Source: JAGPUQ01 sp041594335 (GTDB taxonomy: Bacteria > Pseudomonadota > Gammaproteobacteria > Pseudomonadales > Porticoccaceae). Taken from it: a DNA stretch of 62,348 bases. Within the stretch, counting starts at the first letter, position 1. Each line of letters opens with the position of its first letter. Where the stretch lies: contig JBFHML010000007.1 in assembly GCA_041594335.1 (NCBI GenBank), positions 1 through 62,348 on the forward strand, written 5' to 3'. Below are positions 16,696 through 25,619 of the stretch, piece by piece. The notes beneath the pieces were generated by a model. It searched no databases and was not told the DNA's origin. It worked only from the letters and a program-made list of their open reading frames with translations. A program made the position numbers and the translations under genes.

Positions 16696-18054
16696 GTGAG
16701 TATCGAGACAGTGCGGGTGCCCGATCTTGGTGGCGCTGAGGAAGTCGAGGTGATCGAGCTCACCGTCGCCGAGGGAGATTCCGTGGAGGTCGAGCAGACC
16801 TTGCTCGTGTTGGAGTCCGAAAAAGCCACCATGGAGTTGCCAGCGCCGGTGGCCGGGGTGGTGAAGAAGATCCTTGTTGCGGAGGGTGACAAAATTGAAC
16901 GGGAAGGCCAGCCGCTGATGGAGATAGCGGTCTCGTCGGCCACTGAAGCCGAGGTGTCGGAGGGTGAGTCCGCCGATGCGAGCCCTGACGAGGAAGCCCC
17001 TGACGAGGAGGCCCCTGACGAGGAGGCCCCTGACGAGGAGGCCCCTGACGAGGAGGCCCCTGACGAGGAGGCCCCAGCGCGAGAGGACGTGTCGGCCAAG
17101 AGGGAAGCGCCCCCGGCGGCCACGGGGCCGGCTGCCGATGACCGGGCCGACGTGGCGTCGGACGCCCCGGTCTATGCCGGCCCCTATGTGCGGCGTCTGG
17201 CGCGGGAGCTGGGCGTGGATCTGCAGCGGGTCGAGCCCAGCGGGCCGCGCCAGCGAGTGGTGAAAGAAGATATTCAGTCCTTCGTGCGGCGGCGGTTGGC
17301 GGAGAAAGTCGACGGTGGTGCGAATATTCCCGTGGTGCCTTCGGTAGATTATGCGCGCTTCGGCGCTGTATCGACGGGTGAGCTGACAAAGATTGGTCGC
17401 ATCACCGCGGCGAATATGCACCGCAGCTGGCTCAACGTGCCCCATGTTACCCAGTTCGACTCCGCGGACATCACCGAACTGGAGACGTTCCGCCGCGCGC
17501 AGGCGCGGGAGGGTGAGGCTCGCGGCCTCAAGCTGACGCCGGTCCCCTTTATCCTCAAAGCTTGTGCCGCGGCGTTGCGCGACAATCCTGTGCTCAATCG
17601 CGCGCTGGACGGCACGGCAGGGTTCGTGCAGCGGGAGTATTTCCATATCGGTTTGGCCGTCGATACGGAGCGCGGATTGTTGGTGCCGGTAATTCGCGAT
17701 GTCGATCGCAAGGGGATCTGGGAGCTGGCTGCGGAAATCGTCGAATTCGCCGAGAAGGCCCGCACCGGCAAGCTCAAGGTCAACGAGATGCAGGGGGCCT
17801 GTTTTACGGTTTCGAGCCTCGGGGCCATCGGGGGAGAGGGGTTCACCCCGATCATCAACACGCCGGAGGTCGGTATTCTCGGTGTCTCTCGCAGCGCTGT
17901 GCAGCCCGTGTGGAACGGGACCGAGTTTGCGCCGCGGACATTGTTGCCGCTGGCGTTGTCTTATGACCATCGCATGGTCAATGGCGCCGACGGTGGGCGT
18001 TTTCTGACCCAAGTGGTAGCCCTGTTGTCCGATATCCGTACCCTGTTGCTGTGA
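16696..18054 (+). CDS. aceF: AceF, dihydrolipoamide acetyltransferase (pyruvate dehydrogenase E2)
   Basis: E2 forms the core of the complex and transfers the acetyl group to CoA. The 452-residue protein has a single lipoyl domain with the lipoylated lysine in LESEKATMEL (Lys43). An acidic linker follows, containing six PDEEA repeats (about residues 97-126). Next is a peripheral subunit-binding domain (YVRRLARELGVDLQRV, about 172-190) and a catalytic domain ending in SYDHRMVNGADGG, with the catalytic His. Many gammaproteobacterial E2 proteins have two or three lipoyl domains and Ala/Pro-rich linkers, so this one is short and unusually acidic. The E3 gene (lpd) does not follow. The start is GTG. 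Confidence 0.96.
   Translation: MSIETVRVPDLGGAEEVEVIELTVAEGDSVEVEQTLLVLESEKATMELPAPVAGVVKKILVAEGDKIEREGQPLMEIAVSSATEAEVSEGESADASPDEEAPDEEAPDEEAPDEEAPDEEAPDEEAPAREDVSAKREAPPAATGPAADDRADVASDAPVYAGPYVRRLARELGVDLQRVEPSGPRQRVVKEDIQSFVRRRLAEKVDGGANIPVVPSVDYARFGAVSTGELTKIGRITAANMHRSWLNVPHVTQFDSADITELETFRRAQAREGEARGLKLTPVPFILKACAAALRDNPVLNRALDGTAGFVQREYFHIGLAVDTERGLLVPVIRDVDRKGIWELAAEIVEFAEKARTGKLKVNEMQGACFTVSSLGAIGGEGFTPIINTPEVGILGVSRSAVQPVWNGTEFAPRTLLPLALSYDHRMVNGADGGRFLTQVVALLSDIRTLLL
16984..17073 (+). repeat. Six 15-bp tandem repeats in the aceF linker
   Basis: Six 15-bp units coding for PDEEA begin at 16984, 16999, 17014, 17029, 17044 and 17059; only the first differs (GAA for GAG). Such perfect repetition suggests recent slippage expansion, so copy number may vary between strains. 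The repeat keeps several frames open and creates long spurious antisense frames. Confidence 0.95.
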
Positions 18055-18082
18055 GGTGGCGACCTCAATCGCCGACGGTCGG

Positions 18083-18111
18083 TTGCAGGGGGCGGGAGCG
18101 ATCACGATAAT
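18083..18111 (+). promoter_or_regulatory. Putative promoter of the GAPDH gene
   Basis: TTGCAG (18083-18088), a 17-bp spacer and GATAAT (18106-18111, five of six consensus bases) lie 42 bp before the next start. This would let the gene be expressed separately from aceEF. Confidence 0.4.
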
Positions 18112-18153
18112 GTCCGCCCTTTTCCGACCCCCATCCCCGGGAGACGACCACCA

Positions 18154-19611
18154 GTGAAACGACCCCAACCGCAGGACTTCTTCAAGGATTGGAAGGCCCG
18201 GGAGGCCCTCGCCGAGGCCATGATCCCGCTGATCGGCAAGCTCTATCGCGAGAACAATGTCTCCCTGTACATGTATGGCCGCAACATGGTCAACCGCTCG
18301 GTGACCGACTTGATGAAGGCCCATAGGTTCGTACGACAGATCGAGCAGAACGAGCTGTCCGAATTTGAGACCTTTCCCATGATCCAGGCGCTGGCGGAAA
18401 TGGATTTGGGGCCCGCGCATGTAGATATCGGTAAGCTGACGGTCGGCTATCAGGAAAACGGCAATGGCCGTAGTCCGCGCGATTATCTGCAGGAGATGGT
18501 GGGCAACGACATTGGTGCGATGCGTAAGCCGCTACCCCAGCCTCAGGATGTCGTCCTGTATGGGTTCGGCCGCATCGGCCGATTGATCGCACGCATCCTG
18601 ATCGAAAAGACGGGCGGGGGCGATGCCCTGCGATTGCGCGCGATCGTGGTCCGCCGCGGTCGGGGACCGCAGGATCTGGAGAAGCGTGCGAGCCTCTTGC
18701 GTCGAGACTCGGTACACGGTCCGTTCCGGGGCACCATTCGAGTCCTCGAAGAAGAGAAGAAGCTGGTCTGTAACGGCAACGAAATTCATGTCATCGAAGC
18801 CGACTCCCCAGCCGAGGTCGATTACACCCAATATGGCATTACCAATGCCATCGTGGTCGACAATACGGGAGCTTGGCGCGACGAGGCGGGGCTCGCGCAA
18901 CATCTGGAATGTGCCGGCGCGGCCAAGGTGATTCTCACGGCGCCGGGCAAGGGCAACATTCCGAATATCGTCTACGGCATCAATCACCACGAGATTCATC
19001 CGGATCAGCGCATTCTCTCCGCGGCTTCCTGCACCACCAATGCCATCGTTCCCGTCCTCAAGGCGGTTTTGGATGAGTATGGTATTCGTACGGGCCATGT
19101 TGAAACCGTTCATGCCTACACGAACGATCAGAACCTGATCGACAACTATCACAAGGGGGCCCGCCGCGGTCGCAGTGCCGCCTTGAATATGGTGATTACC
19201 GAAACTGGTGCCGCCAAGGCGGTGGCCAAAGCGATACCCGAGTTGGCGGACCGGTTGACTGGAAATGCCATCCGGGTTCCAACCCCCAATGTCTCCTTGG
19301 CGATCTTGAACCTTCATCTGGGGCGGGCGAGCACGGTTGATGCAGTGAATGAGTTTATGCGGCGTAAGGCGTTGTTTTCTCCGCTGCAACAACAGATCGG
19401 CTATACGATTTCCAAGGAAGCCGTATCGACCGATTTCGTCGGCGACCGACACGCCTGCGTGTTTGATTCGCAAGCCACGATCGTCAACGACGAGCACTGC
19501 GTGCTGTATTGCTGGTATGACAATGAATTCGGTTACAGCTGCCAGGTAGTACGCTGTTTGGAGGAGATGGCGGGCGTGCGCTGGGCCATGTATCCCCGCG
19601 CGGCGGTCTGA
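18154..19611 (+). CDS. Long-form glyceraldehyde-3-phosphate dehydrogenase
   Basis: GAPDH interconverts glyceraldehyde-3-phosphate and 1,3-bisphosphoglycerate. The 485-residue product is about 150 longer than ordinary GAPDH. The extra part is an N-terminal helical extension of roughly 130 residues before the Rossmann motif YGFGRIGRLIARIL. The catalytic cysteine is Cys293 in SAASCTTNAIVP, and ETVHAYTNDQN and the terminal WYDNEFGYSCQVVR are conserved. Long GAPDHs of this subfamily occur in pseudomonads and related bacteria beside other paralogues and are often linked to gluconeogenic growth; that role is inferred. It stands where lpd often follows aceEF. Confidence 0.92.
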   Translation: MKRPQPQDFFKDWKAREALAEAMIPLIGKLYRENNVSLYMYGRNMVNRSVTDLMKAHRFVRQIEQNELSEFETFPMIQALAEMDLGPAHVDIGKLTVGYQENGNGRSPRDYLQEMVGNDIGAMRKPLPQPQDVVLYGFGRIGRLIARILIEKTGGGDALRLRAIVVRRGRGPQDLEKRASLLRRDSVHGPFRGTIRVLEEEKKLVCNGNEIHVIEADSPAEVDYTQYGITNAIVVDNTGAWRDEAGLAQHLECAGAAKVILTAPGKGNIPNIVYGINHHEIHPDQRILSAASCTTNAIVPVLKAVLDEYGIRTGHVETVHAYTNDQNLIDNYHKGARRGRSAALNMVITETGAAKAVAKAIPELADRLTGNAIRVPTPNVSLAILNLHLGRASTVDAVNEFMRRKALFSPLQQQIGYTISKEAVSTDFVGDRHACVFDSQATIVNDEHCVLYCWYDNEFGYSCQVVRCLEEMAGVRWAMYPRAAV

Positions 19612-19616
19612 GCGGC

Positions 19617-19645
19617 TTTCCTGAAGCGCGCACTGGCTCTATACT
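19617..19645 (+). promoter_or_regulatory. Putative promoter of the nqr operon
   Basis: TATACT at 19640-19645 (five of six consensus) with a weak TTTCCT element 17 bp upstream lies in the 160-bp gap before nqrA. No other good -10 is visible between the GAPDH stop and nqrA. Confidence 0.35.
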
Positions 19646-19771
19646 CTGCGCGCTCGCGCCTAGGCGCGATTGACAACATGCCGTTTCACCGAGGAGCCTC
19701 GCCCGAGGCAGTACCCACGCGAGCTGGACCTGTGCCGGCGCGCAACAGTCATTTTTGAGTCTGAGTTTCAC

Positions 19772-21112
19772 ATGATCAAGATCCGTCGAGGGTTGGACCT
19801 GCCGATTGCCGGCAAGCCGGAGCAGGTGATTCACGATGGTCCCGCAATCTCCTCCGTCGCCGTAGTGGGATATGACTATGTCGGCCTGCGGCCAACCATG
19901 GCGGTCAAGGAAGGCGACACGGTTAAGTTGGGACAACTGCTGTTTGCCGATCGTCACAATGAATGCGCGCGGTTTACGGCGCCGGCCGCTGGTGTCGTCC
20001 GGGCCGTCAATCGGGGCGATCGCCGGATCTTGCAGTCTGTAGTGATCGAAACCGCGGGAGATGCAGCAGAGACCTTCAGCAGCCACAGCTCGGCCGAGGC
20101 GTTGGCGCAGCTGCGGCCTGATCAGATCGCCGATAACCTGGTGCAGTCTGGGTTATGGACAGCATTTCGCACCCGGCCTTATTCGAAGATTCCTGCGGTG
20201 GGGGAAGAGCCTCATTCCCTGTTTGTGACCGCGATCGACACCAATCCTCTCAGCGTGGACCCGGCAGTGGTGATCGCCGAAGCCGAAGCGGAGTTTGCCG
20301 CAGGTTTGCAGTTGTTGCGGCAGCTGGTCGCGTGTCCTGTGCATCTGTGTACGGCGCCGAGTGCTGCGGTTCCCGCAGTGTCCGGGATTACCCGCCATGA
20401 GTTTGCCGGCCCGCATCCGGCCGGTTTGGTGGGGACACACATTCATTTCGTGGATCCAGTCGGCCCCGGTAAGACGGTTTGGCACATCGGTTACCAAGAT
20501 GTCATCGCCATAGGCCAGTTGTTTGCTAGCGGCGTGCTGCCGACCAGCCGTGTCGTCGCGATAGCGGGGCCCAGCGTACGCAATCCGCGACTCGTGCGCA
20601 CGCGCGTGGGAGCGGCGCTCCCCGAGCTGGTGGCCGGCAGCCTGGACTCTGATGATGTGCGCTTGGTCTCGGGTTCGGTGTTGGGCGGGCGCAAGGCCCA
20701 CGGCCCGCTCGGTTACCTTGGGCGCTATCACAGCCAGGTGACTGCGCTCCCGGAGGGTGCGGAACGGCGCTTCATGCGCTATTTGACGCCAGGTGCCGAT
20801 GCCCACTCGGCGCTGCCGATCTTTTTGTCGCGGCTCATGCAGCGCAAATCGTTCGATATGAACTGCAGCACCAACGGCAGCGAACGTGCCATGGTGCCAC
20901 TCGGCAACTATGAAAAAGTGATGCCGCTGGACATTCTGCCCACGCAGTTGCTGCGAGCACTGGTGGTCGGAGATACCGAGACTGCGCAGCAGCTGGGCTG
21001 CCTGGAACTGGACGAGGAGGACTTGGCGTTGTGCAGCTATGTCTGCGTGGGCAAGTACGAATACGGCCCGATCCTGCGGAACAATCTCACCCGTATCGAG
21101 AAGGAGGGCTGA
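19772..21112 (+). CDS. nqrA: NqrA, Na+-translocating NADH:quinone reductase subunit A
   Basis: NqrA is the cytoplasmic quinone-proximal subunit of the Na+-pumping NADH dehydrogenase. The ATG at 19772 gives 446 residues, the same length as the Vibrio protein, beginning MIKIRRGLDLPIAGKP. In-frame sequence upstream (to 19670) lacks family similarity. The YVGLRPTMAVKEGDTVKLGQ segment and the terminal SYVCVGKYEYGPILR are typical. nqrB starts 3 bp after the stop. The whole set nqrABCDEF-apbE-nqrM reads as one operon. Confidence 0.97.
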   Translation: MIKIRRGLDLPIAGKPEQVIHDGPAISSVAVVGYDYVGLRPTMAVKEGDTVKLGQLLFADRHNECARFTAPAAGVVRAVNRGDRRILQSVVIETAGDAAETFSSHSSAEALAQLRPDQIADNLVQSGLWTAFRTRPYSKIPAVGEEPHSLFVTAIDTNPLSVDPAVVIAEAEAEFAAGLQLLRQLVACPVHLCTAPSAAVPAVSGITRHEFAGPHPAGLVGTHIHFVDPVGPGKTVWHIGYQDVIAIGQLFASGVLPTSRVVAIAGPSVRNPRLVRTRVGAALPELVAGSLDSDDVRLVSGSVLGGRKAHGPLGYLGRYHSQVTALPEGAERRFMRYLTPGADAHSALPIFLSRLMQRKSFDMNCSTNGSERAMVPLGNYEKVMPLDILPTQLLRALVVGDTETAQQLGCLELDEEDLALCSYVCVGKYEYGPILRNNLTRIEKEG

Positions 21113-21115
21113 AGC

Positions 21116-22312
21116 GTGGCGTTGCGTAAACTCCTCGACAGCCTGGAGCCACACTTCCATAAGGGCGGCAAGTACGAAAAGTTCTATGCCCTCTACGAAG
21201 CGGTGGACACCATTTTCTATTCCCCGGCTTCGGTGACTCGAGCCGCGCCTCATGTCCGCGATGGCATTGATCTGAAGCGGGTCATGATCACGGTCTGGCT
21301 TGCGGCTTTCCCGGCGATGTTCTACGGGATGTACAACCTGGGGTTCCAGGCCAATACGGCGTTGGCGGCCGGTGGCGCGGAGCTGATCGGTTGGCGGGCG
21401 ACACTGATTGAGGCCTTTGCTGGTCACGATCCCCAGAGTCTCTGGGATTGCTTCTGGTACGGTGCTGTGTTTTTCGTGCCGATCTATCTGGTGACGTTCG
21501 TCGTCGGTGGGTTCTGGGAGGTGTTGTTCGCCTCCATCCGGGGGCATGAAATCAACGAAGGGTTCTTTGTCACCTCGATCCTATTTGCGCTGACCTGCCC
21601 GCCGGCCATCCCATTATGGATGGTGGCCATGGGGATCAGTTTTGGTGTGGTAATCGGTAAAGAGATCTTCGGAGGCACGGGAAAGAACTTCCTCAATCCG
21701 GCGTTGACTGGGCGCGCTTTTCTGTTCTTCGCGTACCCCGCGGCCATGTCCGGTGACACGGTCTGGACTGCAGTCGACGGCTTTACCGGCGCTACCGCGC
21801 TGTCCATCGCAGCGGCGGATGGTATGACCGCGGTGCAGGCGCAGCTGAGCTGGTTCGACGCATTCTTCGGCCGCATGCAAGGCTCGATCGGTGAGGTCTC
21901 CACCCTGGCGATCACCATTGGCGGTGTCATCTTGTTGGCGATGCGCATTGCCTCGTGGCGTATTGTGCTGGGGGTCATGGTCGGCATGATGACGCTTTCG
22001 ACCCTGCTCAATCTCGTCGGTTCCAGCACGAATCCGATGTTTGCCATGCCCTGGTATTGGCATCTGGTGCTCGGTGGTTTTGCCTTTGGCATGTTCTTCA
22101 TGGCTACCGATCCGGTGTCTGCTGCCATGACCGAGACAGGGAAATTCTGGTTCGGCGTGCTGGTGGGCGTGATGGTGGTGCTGATCCGGGTGGTCAATCC
22201 AGCCTTCCCTGAAGGAATGATGCTGGCAATTCTCTTTGCCAATCTGTTTGCCCCTCTGATCGATCACATCGTGGTTCAGGCGAATATCAAGCGGAGGCTC
22301 GCCCGTGGCTGA
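21116..22312 (+). CDS. nqrB: NqrB, membrane subunit carrying covalent FMN
   Basis: NqrB is a polytopic membrane subunit in the electron and Na+ path. It carries FMN linked to a threonine, expected at Thr227 in DGFTGATALS, and binds riboflavin. The 398-residue product shows a GGTGKNFLNPALTGRAFLFFAYP core and about ten hydrophobic helices. The start is GTG, and the 3' end overlaps nqrC by 8 bp. Confidence 0.97.
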   Translation: MALRKLLDSLEPHFHKGGKYEKFYALYEAVDTIFYSPASVTRAAPHVRDGIDLKRVMITVWLAAFPAMFYGMYNLGFQANTALAAGGAELIGWRATLIEAFAGHDPQSLWDCFWYGAVFFVPIYLVTFVVGGFWEVLFASIRGHEINEGFFVTSILFALTCPPAIPLWMVAMGISFGVVIGKEIFGGTGKNFLNPALTGRAFLFFAYPAAMSGDTVWTAVDGFTGATALSIAAADGMTAVQAQLSWFDAFFGRMQGSIGEVSTLAITIGGVILLAMRIASWRIVLGVMVGMMTLSTLLNLVGSSTNPMFAMPWYWHLVLGGFAFGMFFMATDPVSAAMTETGKFWFGVLVGVMVVLIRVVNPAFPEGMMLAILFANLFAPLIDHIVVQANIKRRLARG

Positions 22313-23081
22313 CAATGATTCGATCGGCAAGACGCTGCTGGTCACCCTGTCCCTTTGTGTCGTGTGTGCGGTGGTGGTGTCGGCGGCTGCGGTTATGTTG
22401 CGCCCGCTGCAGGCAGCCAACCAGGCGCTGGATCGCAAAGAAAACATTCTGGCCGCGGCCGGTTTGTTGGAATCCGGTGTGAGTGTTGAACAGCAATTCG
22501 AGCGTGTAGAGACCCGCTTGGTGGATCTGGCTCGGGGCCAGTTCAGCGATGCGTTGGACCCTCAGAGCTACAACCAGCGTAAGGCCAGCAAGGATCCTGC
22601 GCTGTCGACCAAGGTGCCGTCCGAAGAGGATATCGCCAAGATCCAGCGTCGGGCCAAGTACGCCGAGGTCTATCTGGTCAAGGATGAGCGAGGTGGGCTG
22701 GACAAGGTGATCCTGCCGATCAAGGGCTACGGCCTGTGGTCCACCCTGCATGGGTTTATCGCCCTTGAAGGTGACTTGAACACGGTGGCGGGCATTGGGT
22801 TCTACGAACATGCCGAGACTCCCGGGTTGGGTGGCGAGGTTGACAATCCGCGGTGGAAGTCGATTTGGCACGGCAAGAAGGTATATGGTGAAAATGGGGA
22901 GGTTGCATTGCGGGTCATCAAAGGGCAGGTAGATACTACCCGTCCGGAAAGTGTGCACCAGGTCGATGGCCTGTCTGGCGCCACACTGACCAGCCGTGGT
23001 GTCCACAATCTCATTCAATACTGGTTGGGCGAGCAGGGCTTTGCGTCCTTTCTCGCCAATCTTCGCTCCGGAGAGGCCTGA
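22305..23081 (+). CDS. nqrC: NqrC, periplasm-facing subunit with covalent FMN
   Basis: NqrC has one N-terminal membrane helix (about residues 10-32) and a soluble domain that binds FMN covalently through the threonine of SGATLTS (Thr227 here). The 258-residue length matches the family. FMN is attached by ApbE, which is encoded later in the operon. The GTG start lies within the end of nqrB, and 2 bp separate it from nqrD. Confidence 0.96.
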   Translation: MADNDSIGKTLLVTLSLCVVCAVVVSAAAVMLRPLQAANQALDRKENILAAAGLLESGVSVEQQFERVETRLVDLARGQFSDALDPQSYNQRKASKDPALSTKVPSEEDIAKIQRRAKYAEVYLVKDERGGLDKVILPIKGYGLWSTLHGFIALEGDLNTVAGIGFYEHAETPGLGGEVDNPRWKSIWHGKKVYGENGEVALRVIKGQVDTTRPESVHQVDGLSGATLTSRGVHNLIQYWLGEQGFASFLANLRSGEA

Positions 23082-23083
23082 TC

Positions 23084-23746
23084 ATGGCGGAAAAGACCAG
23101 AGACGTTTTACTCAAGCCGATTTTCGATAACAACCCGATTGCATTGCAGATTCTTGGTATCTGCTCTGCGCTCGCCGTCACCTCGCAGATGTCTGTGGCC
23201 TTTGTGATGTGCGTGGCCCTGACTTCGGTGACCGCGTTTTCGAATCTCTTCGTGTCCGTGATTCGGCACCATATTCCCAACAGCGTGCGGATCATCGTTC
23301 AGATGACCATCATCGCCTCGCTGGTTATTGTGGTCGACCAGATTCTCAAGGCGTATGCCTATCAGATCAGCAAGCAGCTATCGGTGTTTGTGGGCCTGAT
23401 TATCACCAACTGCATCGTCATGGGGCGTGCCGAAGCCTATGCCATGAAGAATCCGCCCGTAGCGAGCTTTCTCGATGGGATCGGTAATGGCCTGGGTTAC
23501 AGCTTTATCCTCATGGTAGTTGCCACGATCCGCGAATTGTTCGGCTCTGGATCGCTCTTTGGCTACACCATCCTGCCGGTTGTCACCGAGGGCGGCTGGT
23601 ATGTGCCCAATGGCATGCTGCTGTTGCCGCCGAGCGCGTTCTTCATCATTGGCGGCATCATCTGGGTGCTACGTGCGGTGAAAACCGAGCAGGTCGAGGC
23701 GCCGGAATATCGGTTGGCGCCGAATACCGCGGGAGGAGTTGCCTGA
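23084..23746 (+). CDS. nqrD: NqrD, membrane subunit
   Basis: NqrD is a small membrane subunit (220 residues, about six helices) that forms a pseudo-symmetric pair with NqrE and holds an iron centre between them. Conserved features include LLKPIFDNNPIALQILGICSALAV at the start and IITNCIVMGRAEAYAM in the middle, which contains the cysteine expected to contact iron. Its stop overlaps the nqrE ATG by one base. Confidence 0.97.
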   Translation: MAEKTRDVLLKPIFDNNPIALQILGICSALAVTSQMSVAFVMCVALTSVTAFSNLFVSVIRHHIPNSVRIIVQMTIIASLVIVVDQILKAYAYQISKQLSVFVGLIITNCIVMGRAEAYAMKNPPVASFLDGIGNGLGYSFILMVVATIRELFGSGSLFGYTILPVVTEGGWYVPNGMLLLPPSAFFIIGGIIWVLRAVKTEQVEAPEYRLAPNTAGGVA

Positions 23747-24363
23747 TGGAACACTATCTGGCATTGCTGGTCCGCTCGATTTTCATCGAGAATATGGCGC
23801 TGGCGTTCTTTCTTGGAATGTGCACTTTTATCGCCATCTCCAAGCGCCTTGCGGCCGCGGCGGGGTTGGGCGTTGCGGTAGTCGTGGTGTTGGCGATTAC
23901 CGTGCCGGCCAACAATTTGATTCTGCACTACCTGCTCGCTGAAGGCGCGCTGTCGTGGACGGGGATCGAGGCGCTCAAGTCGGTGGATCTGAGCTTTCTC
24001 GGGCTGCTCAGCTACATCGGTGTGATTGCCGCGATCGTACAGATCTTGGAGATGGTCCTGGATCGCTATGTGCCGGCCCTGTACAACACGCTGGGCGTTT
24101 TTCTCCCCTTGATTACCGTGAACTGTGCGATTCTCGGTGCTTCATTGTTCATGGTGGAGCGCGCCTACAACTTTGCAGAAAGTGCGGTATACGGCATTGG
24201 CGCAGGGATTGGCTGGGCGCTGGCCATCGTGGCGCTGGCCGGGATCCGTGAAAAGCTCAAATACAGCGACATGCCCGAGGGGCTCCGTGGCCTCGGCGGG
24301 GCATTCATGATCGTGGGATTGATTTCCCTCGGGTTTATGTCCTTCGGCGGCATCGATATCTAG
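23746..24363 (+). CDS. nqrE: NqrE, membrane subunit
   Basis: NqrE (205 residues, about six helices) pairs with NqrD in the membrane core. The segment FLPLITVNCAILGASLFMVER carries the cysteine equivalent to that of NqrD, and the N-terminal FIENMALAFFLGMCTFIAISK carries another. Both subunits appear intact, so the central metal site should be complete. Confidence 0.97.
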   Translation: MEHYLALLVRSIFIENMALAFFLGMCTFIAISKRLAAAAGLGVAVVVVLAITVPANNLILHYLLAEGALSWTGIEALKSVDLSFLGLLSYIGVIAAIVQILEMVLDRYVPALYNTLGVFLPLITVNCAILGASLFMVERAYNFAESAVYGIGAGIGWALAIVALAGIREKLKYSDMPEGLRGLGGAFMIVGLISLGFMSFGGIDI

Positions 24364-24385
24364 CACCAGGCGGGATTGATCAGCA

Positions 24386-25618
24386 ATGACTATGGAAACC
24401 ATGACCATCGTCCTCGGCGTCGGCATGTTCACCGCGATCGTGGTGGCACTGGTGCTTTTCATCATCGGTGCGAGGTCGCGGCTGGTAGCGTCCGGCGATG
24501 TGACCATCGAAGTTAACGGCGAAAAGACGATTCACGTCCCCGCCGGCGGCAAGCTGTTACAGACCCTGGCGGCCAATGAGCTATTTCTGGCGTCGGCTTG
24601 CGGCGGCGGGGGGAGCTGCGCGCAATGTAAGTGCGTGGTCAAGGAGGGCGGTGGCGCTATCCTGCCCACCGAGCAGGCGCACTTTACGCCGCGGGAGGCT
24701 CGAGAGGGTTGGCGGCTGTCCTGCCAGGTGCCGGTCAAGCAGGATATGAAGATCGAGGTTCCTGAAGAGGTCTTTGGGGTCAAGCAGTGGGACTGTGTGG
24801 TGGCCTCCAACCCTAATGTCGCGACCTTTATCAAGGAGCTGACGCTTACCCTGCCCGAGGGCGAGAATGTCGCCTTCCGCGCCGGTGGGTACGTACAACT
24901 GGAGGCGCCGCCCCACCACGTACGTTTCAAGGATTTCGATATTGAGCCGGAATACCGTGGCGATTGGGAGCACTTCAAGTTCTTCGATCTCGAGTCCAAG
25001 GTCGACGAACCAGTGATCCGGGCCTACTCCATGGCCAATTACCCGGAAGAGAAAGGGTTGTTGAAGTTCAACATCCGGATTGCTACGCCGCCGCCTCGAA
25101 CTCAGGGGCTGCCGCCGGGACAGATGTCGTCGTATGTATTCAGCCTCCAGCCCGGTGACAAGATTCGCGTTTATGGTCCCTTCGGCGAATTCTTTGCCAA
25201 GGATACTGACAATGAAATGGTGTTTATCGGCGGTGGTGCGGGCATGGCGCCCATGCGCTCCCATATCTTCGACCAGCTCAAGCGGATCAACAGTCGGCGC
25301 AAGATGAGTTTCTGGTACGGGGCTCGCAGTCTGCGAGAGCTGTTCTATCAAGACGAATACGATCAGCTGGCGGCTGAAAATGATAATTTCGAATGGTTCG
25401 TCGCGCTCTCGGATCCGCAGCCGGAAGATAATTGGAGCGGCTATACCGGCTTTATCCACAATGTGCTGTACGAGAACTACCTGAAAGACCACGAAGCGCC
25501 GGAAGAGTGCGAATACTATATGTGTGGGCCGCCCATGATGAACGCTGCGGTCATCGACATGTTGCATAAGTTGGGGGTGGAGGACGATCATATTTTCCTC
25601 GACGATTTCGGCGGCTGA
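24386..25618 (+). CDS. nqrF: NqrF, NADH-oxidising subunit (2Fe-2S, FAD)
   Basis: NqrF takes electrons from NADH. The 410-residue protein has an N-terminal membrane anchor (residues 7-28), a ferredoxin-like domain with cluster cysteines 72, 78, 81 and 113, and a ferredoxin-reductase module with the FAD motif RAYSMANYP and the nucleotide-binding segments VFIGGGAGMAPMRSH and CEYYMCGPPMM. The cysteine spacing equals that of Vibrio NqrF. Confidence 0.97.
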   Translation: MTMETMTIVLGVGMFTAIVVALVLFIIGARSRLVASGDVTIEVNGEKTIHVPAGGKLLQTLAANELFLASACGGGGSCAQCKCVVKEGGGAILPTEQAHFTPREAREGWRLSCQVPVKQDMKIEVPEEVFGVKQWDCVVASNPNVATFIKELTLTLPEGENVAFRAGGYVQLEAPPHHVRFKDFDIEPEYRGDWEHFKFFDLESKVDEPVIRAYSMANYPEEKGLLKFNIRIATPPPRTQGLPPGQMSSYVFSLQPGDKIRVYGPFGEFFAKDTDNEMVFIGGGAGMAPMRSHIFDQLKRINSRRKMSFWYGARSLRELFYQDEYDQLAAENDNFEWFVALSDPQPEDNWSGYTGFIHNVLYENYLKDHEAPEECEYYMCGPPMMNAAVIDMLHKLGVEDDHIFLDDFGG

Positions 25619-25619
25619 G

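Noticed and set aside
18090..18123. GGGCGG/CCGCCC repeat followed by TTTT after aceF
   Set aside because: It has only six base pairs with an 18-nt loop, and it overlaps a better promoter candidate for the GAPDH gene.
16438..18420. 660-codon minus-strand frame across aceE and aceF, with LVRGLLVRG-type repeats
   Set aside because: The repeats are the reverse reading of the aceF PDEEA units, and the forward genes are unambiguous.
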